Assembly (NCBI GenBank): GCA_947579605.1
Contig: OX388313.1
Coordinates: 27,779,214 to 27,843,213 of the forward strand
From: Athripsodes cinereus
Taxonomy: Eukaryota > Arthropoda > Insecta > Trichoptera > Leptoceridae
Direction: 5' to 3'
DNA: 64,000 nt
The notes beneath the pieces were generated by a model that made no database searches, was not told the DNA's origin, and saw nothing but the letters and a program-made list of their open reading frames with translations. This document shows positions 58,887 through 64,000 of this stretch, piece after piece; positions within the stretch are counted from its first letter, which is position 1; every line of letters begins with the position of its first letter. Position numbers and translations under genes: made by a program.

Positions 58887-59049
58887 CTACTATATAATAC
58901 ATCTATCTATTATATAATTAACATATAATACATCTACTATAATTATATTATTTACTACTATAATTAATTCAGCGATGAGGTTTGCCCCCCATCCTGAATG
59001 TCTTGATTTTATATTGGCACGAAGAAGACAGTTTGCATGTTTCTTACAT

Positions 59050-59095
59050 GCAGCTGATCTGCTGGCTACCCCACTTGTGGGATATGCCGTGATGG
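59050..59095. repeat. Short dispersed repeat with ACCCCACTTGTGGGAT
   Basis: CTGGCTACCCCACTTGTGGG then ATATGCCGTGATGGTAG. Similar words occur near 7770, 27290, 37865 and 56455. The CCCACTTGTGGG part is self-complementary. Confidence 0.45.
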
Positions 59096-59193
59096 TAGAG
59101 TAGTAGTAATTATATTATTTTATTATGTACTGATGACACATGTTAGAAAGAGACACTACCCTAACAATATTACTATCCACATGGTACGTTATA

Positions 59194-59487
59194 TTTTTCA
59201 TAAGAATATAGACCTCAATGCAACAGAGGAAAGAATATTTTCGTCTGAATTTGGTCACAAAACGCAGTCTTTGGCAGCAATTTATATTGTAAACTATTCA
59301 AATCGTGAGTTGAAATAATCAATTCACAGCTTTAAAAACTATATTCATAAGAATATAGACCTCAATGCAACAGAGGAAAGAATATTTTCGTCTGAATTTG
59401 GTCACAAAACGCAGTCTTTGGTAGCAATTTATATTGTAAACTATTCAAATCGTGAGTTGAAACAATCAATTCACAGCTTTAAAAACT
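59194..59487. repeat. 147-bp tandem duplication
   Basis: CATAAGAATATAGACCTCAA starts both copies, 147 bp apart, and each runs through CACAAAACGCAGTCTTTGG to CAATTCACAGCTTTAAAAAC. Only about two base differences were noticed. Confidence 0.9.
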
Positions 59488-59732
59488 ATAAAATTTATAA
59501 AAAAAACTATCCAATTATTCGCATTTCAAATTATCGAGTCCCAACTGTGTCCGTTACCTAAATCAGTGACCTGAGGATGCTCTTTCACATTTCCTTATCA
59601 TTTCATAGTAACAATAATAATAAACACATTATAAATGAATTACATTTGAATTGATTAATTATTCTACTATCAACCGTTACCTTACTTATCTCACATTAAT
59701 AAATATAATGTTGAAGGGTGTTTGTGTTCACA

Positions 59733-59900
59733 CTGTGAAAATTCATATTCAATAATTTATAAAAAATTAAAACACTGTTATATTTTCACCATATTCATTT
59801 AAACTCTTAACGCTTTCACCCACTTCAATGAGCATTCTCAAGAGTGAATTAAATGAATATGGTGAAAATATAACAGTGTTTTAATTATTTATAAATTATT
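59733..59900. repeat. Fold-back element with about 52-bp arms
   Basis: AATAATTTATAAAAAATTAA at 59751 onward, through AACACTGTTATATTTTCACC, is matched by the complementary right arm ending at 59900. On the minus strand the spacer reads CTTGAGAATGCTCATTGAAG then TGGGTGAAAGCGTTAAGAG, a decayed relative of the CTGATGA...GAAAACG core at 5.1 kb. The flank ACTGTGAAAATTC is shared with 16386. Confidence 0.75.
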
Positions 59901-60227
59901 ATAATATAATGTGCCTCACATTTATATGTACTTATCCCACAGCCAGAAATAAACTGATCTACGTCCAAATTATCCAAATATATGGAGGAAATTGATGATA
60001 ATTGGATATTTAATCATTTCACTTGTCTTCATTTTATTTCCGTTTAAACTCTATCATAAGGCAAATGTAAAATAATGTCCAGAGGAAAAACCAAACATTG
60101 TGTTTCATTTTAATATCATCATAAAATTTCTCAAAAAATGTGATTTGATAGAATATTTTTACAACACATGTTATTTCTAATGAATTTATTTAAAAAAATA
60201 CACTAATGTGGACTTATATGGCACTCT

Positions 60228-60475
60228 GCACACAGATCAAGCTAGTCCTAAACTAAGATAGGTATCTTGCATTATGGGCACAAACGGGACAATAAAATAT
60301 ATACAACGTACCAAACACATGTACATGTGACACCTAGACCCAGACAATTTGAAAAACATAATTTTTCATTCTTCATAATTGTACAGGTCGGGAATCGAAC
60401 CCCGGACCTCTACTCTACTCAACTAACTGGCAAGAGCATTATCTCTGCATCACACCAGCCATCAACTATATAAAT
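60228..60475 (-). repeat. tRNA-derived SINE
   Basis: On the minus strand GGCTGGTGTGATGCAGAGAT precedes the B-box GGTTCGATTCC (complement of 60391-60401) and a body ending in GGACTAGCTTGATCTGTG. A shorter sister copy is at 62631-62795. Confidence 0.7.
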
Positions 60476-62349
60476 ATGAATATTCAGAAACATACTCAAA
60501 AGACGGGAATTCATACATGAGGTACTTATTTTCTTAAATTGTCGTATTAGATAAATGCACAAGGGTTTGCATAGATATACTGTGATGATTCCATTAACTA
60601 AATTTGTTTTTTTGATAAAACCAGTGAGATAATGTTTTTAATCATTTTACTACTAAACATGTAACATTGTTGACTTCCTATCTGTACTGTACAATGTATT
60701 ATTATCGATAATACTAGTTACATCCTAACAACATGCTGATGTATATTCTTATCAGTAAGACACAAACACATAAACATATCTATACGTGTATTAGAGCCTC
60801 ATCAATAGCAATGCGCTCATTTATTTGTGATAACTAATTATTTTATAGATCCAAGGCCATAATTTATTTTTTATAAATCATATTTATAATACTATCACAA
60901 TTTCTCCAACTCTAATTTTATAATAGTTAAAAAATCATTATGTATTAAAAAAAACTAGCTACAAGTATCCGTAGTAGGCAATAATTTCCCTACTGCTTGT
61001 CTGGCAAACGTGTCTATAAATGTGCAAGTATAGTGAAAATGTCAGGTGGCAACAGATATCACTCGGAATTATATTTTTCGTCGTTTTCCATTGTCCAAGG
61101 CTTTGGAATCGTCTTTCTTCTTCAATTCGAAATAGCTTAATATTGTTCATTTTTAAATGGTATTGAGCGGAGACAGAGAGGCTATCGCAGCATCAACTTT
61201 TCAAATCTTATTAGAGCATTATATACCTCTCCACCCCCTCACAAAATGACAGATTTAGTCATTGTTAGTCAAACTATATGGTTACTGTCTCATATTTTAT
61301 TTTACCCATATCTTTGTGTAATAAATAAATTTTAATATAATATTTCTTTTGTTCTATTAATAAAAAGTTATTATCATTCCCAAACAAAGTTATTTATTTG
61401 ATCTTGAAAAAGACAAAATACTGGATACCAGTAATTACTGACAATAATTTTTGATATGTAAAGTTGTGTTCCAAAGATACACTCAAACTGCAAAAACTGC
61501 TTAAATTTCAGTTATCATACATAAGTGACACAGTTAAAATTTGGTGCACTATATTGAAATATAGATTGTGCGTGATCAACATCAATGTGACTATATAATA
61601 CATACAAAATATGTCACAGGCTAAACGGAATAATCTATCATTGTCAAAAAACCCTAGGAGAATAATGACAGTTGAATATAGAATCATCCAAATTGCAATA
61701 GACGTTTTACATAGGATTTATTTTTTATTAATGTATGGTTTGAGCGTGTGAAAAGAATGGAAGAGGACAGAGTGACTAATAAGATATGGTCAAACTATTT
61801 AGTTGCACCCATTAGCCACCTTATTTAGGTCTTCTCCACATTTTTGTATTATTTATTTCCATGAATTGTTCAAAACTAATGGATTTAATAATTCTCTACG
61901 CGCTATGAAAAATTGTCACAGAATTGCAAGCAGATTGTTTATGCAATCGGTCTACTGATAAGAAATACCAAATGTTTAATCAGATACCTACGATAAATGT
62001 TAAATGTCTTAAAAAACTCAAATGTCTTTCACAAAATCAAAGTATTTTAACAAAGAGACAGATAATGTGATATATTCTATGACATATTATGTATGTATGC
62101 ACACGGTAGACCTGATGTAGACGCGATACATAAAACTTGGCAATGATATCTTAGGAACGTCACCAAATAGTAGAAGTAGTAGTAATAGTAGTAACATGAA
62201 TTATATCAGGTGAGATATTAAAACACAATACAATATTTAGGACAACAATTACTATGTATATCTACATCTATAGTGTGTGTATATAATATACAACGCATGC
62301 ATAGTCTAGGAACATAATACTATTTATATTCTTCCACAAAGGTTTTTTA
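60476..62349. other. AT-rich DNA without recognised features
   Basis: No gene, SINE or clear tandem repeat was seen in these 1.9 kb. Vigilin 5' exons were looked for on the minus strand and not found. Confidence 0.4.
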
Positions 62350-62510
62350 ATGTCTTGTAGAAAGTAATAATAATAATAAACTTTATTGTACAAAATATTT
62401 AAACAAAAATAATGAGATTACAACATGGTATATACAAATATTTTGCACAATGGGCGAGTTTATCGCAGGGACGCGATATCTTCCAACTAACCTAAAGTAA
62501 TTGATTGCTT
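62350..62510 (-). repeat. LINE 3'-end fragment
   Basis: AATAATAATAATAAACTTTA opens the piece. TGGGCGAGTTTATCGCAGGG and GCGATATCTTCCAACTAACC close it, the reverse of the 12491-12640 repeat. Confidence 0.6.
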
Positions 62511-62630
62511 AACATTAAAACCAACTCTATATAAATATTTTATAGGTATTTCACCCATTCTGAATATCTTATTTTTTATGGCACAAAAATGACAATTGTT
62601 TATTAATGTAACATAATACTTATAGACAAT

Positions 62631-62795
62631 TCACACAGACCGAGCTAGTCCCTAACTAATAAATGAATATTGTATTATGGGTACTAACACATATATACAA
62701 TGCACTACACACATATACGTGTAAAACCCAAACCCAGGAATATTTGAAAAAGGTCATTCTTCATTTTGCCCTGGCCGGGAATCGAACCCGTTAAT
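62631..62795 (-). repeat. tRNA-derived SINE, head-truncated
   Basis: The B-box GGTTCGATTCC lies on the minus strand at 62778-62788, followed by a body matching 60228-60475 (complement of ACCGAGCTAGTCCCTAACTA). The A-box end is missing. Confidence 0.65.
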
Positions 62796-62804
62796 TACAT
62801 AGAG

Positions 62805-64000
62805 TTATTTATTCACTGTGTCGGTGTTTAGCTAGTAGAATTCTAAACAAAATTAAAAAAACAAGTTTTCTTCTATTATATGTTTTATTGTCGAGAGAGA
62901 CGTAACGAAATAAAAAAACATTTATTTTTTAATTTTGTACACAGAGTTATTCCGCTAGCTACCTCATCTGCGGTAAATGCATGCTTTTAGTCTGTATGTA
63001 AATTTGTTAAAGTATGTTTATAAGTTTTCTATAGACACTTTGATTAAGTAAAAGAGACGAAAAGTAATACACTCTATACAAAACTTCTTCGTTTATAGAT
63101 GTTTTTGGCTAAAACTACTGCACACATTTACATAGTTCATTTCCAAAGAAAAAACAGTTTTATTGGGACCATTTCAAAAAGATAATACGGGAACGTATGA
63201 AAATTGAAATATCTATCCATGTAGGTACTATGACAGGATCTCTCACAAGTGATGTAACCAGAAGGCTAACTGCTTGTTACAGAAATGCAAGTTGTCTTCT
63301 ACGCTCCAATAAAATTAACAGAAGAAAAATGAACTTCAAATGTAATGCATGTTTACACCACCTATATCAACTCTATTCTATTATATTCTATCTATAAAGG
63401 CCATCCATTCGTCTATGAGTGATCAGGGCATATATCAACTCAATTTTTCATAATTTATGTTGTAATTTTGTATTATTCTTTTTATATTGTTTTCGTTTCT
63501 TTTAATTAAATGTTGCTATGTATTTACTCATTATACTGCCGTGTAGATACATTATATTAATTATGTATGTAAATCTTCAACACGTAAAAGGCTTGCAAAA
63601 TGAATTGTGAATAAATAAATATAAATGAGTAACATTTTAATCTCAGTTTGATGGTACCTAAGAGATACTAAACACAGTTAAATAAACAGCTGTTTGTGAC
63701 TCAATGAAAACACTGAACTAAGGGTAAATACGCAAACAAACAAACAAAACAATCAATAGAACGTTATATAATAAAACTAATACATTATCACCAAAATGAC
63801 CTCCACACCGCGTAAAGAATTTATGAGTTAAAATTTACCTAAAAGATGGCCTAATTATATCGAAGACAATAACTCAAAATTCTAAAATTGCAAATTACAT
63901 CATGTCAAACTTCTAGAGCACTATAACAGTATACCAAAATTTTTAACATGTACTTAAATAAATGCTCTGCGTGTACTTAAAAATATTTAATTCAGAATAG
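62805..64000. other. AT-rich right end of window
   Basis: The first 140 bp repeat the 56690-56830 sequence. A 66-codon open frame near 63197 (TSDVTRRLTACYRNASCLLR) has no family I recognise and no promoter or splice support. Nothing else was identified. Confidence 0.4.

Noticed and set aside
60391..60401. tRNA gene suggested by a perfect B-box
   Set aside because: No acceptor stem or cloverleaf accompanies it, and the body matches another dispersed copy, so it is a SINE.

Overview
This is a 64 kb stretch of AT-rich, intron-bearing eukaryotic nuclear DNA. Its genes and repeats point to an insect, most likely a lepidopteran. The evidence is GT-AG introns, an insect-like set of housekeeping genes, mariner and RTE-type retroelements, and many tRNA-derived SINEs. 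No bacterial operon, CRISPR array, rRNA or convincing tRNA gene was seen.

Five protein-coding genes can be supported. From left to right they are: an intronless RAD23 nucleotide-excision-repair/proteasome shuttle gene (9914-10906, minus); a seven-exon LanC-like gene (12300-18972, plus); a thirteen-exon DEAH-box helicase of the DHX36/RHAU type with its G-quadruplex-binding N-terminal motif (21467-32370, minus); a single-exon orphan gene of 434 codons (33132-34436, plus), divergent from the helicase gene; and the 3' eleven exons of vigilin/HDLBP with fourteen KH domains (43505-51797, minus), whose 5' exons are not visible and probably lie beyond the right edge. RAD23/LANCL and DHX36/orphan form two head-to-head pairs with 1.4 kb and about 0.76 kb between start codons. 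The genes do not form a pathway, although DHX36 and vigilin are both RNA-binding proteins.

The rest is dominated by mobile-element remains. There are several families of 5'-truncated RTE-like reverse transcriptases, one with a textbook twin-priming inversion and a 10-bp target duplication. An internally deleted mariner with perfect terminal repeats sits inside an older reverse-transcriptase fragment. There are at least three tRNA-derived SINE families, and LINE 3'-end scars.

Two sets of large fold-back elements are present. One set (near 0.4, 5.1, 14.0, 16.4 and 59.7 kb) shares flanks and carries cores resembling the hammerhead ribozymes of Penelope-like elements. The other (16.7 and 20.0 kb, with unfolded relatives at 31.6 and 37.1 kb) has about 235-bp arms. 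Tandem arrays with units of 21, 27, 60, 82, 122 and 147 bp lie in introns and intergenic DNA.

I did not find a convincing undescribed multi-gene system. The most informative observations are the twin-primed retroelement, the hammerhead-like palindromes and the nested mariner. Exon boundaries were read by eye from splice consensus, reading phase and family similarity. Homology statements come from recognising motifs, not from a search.
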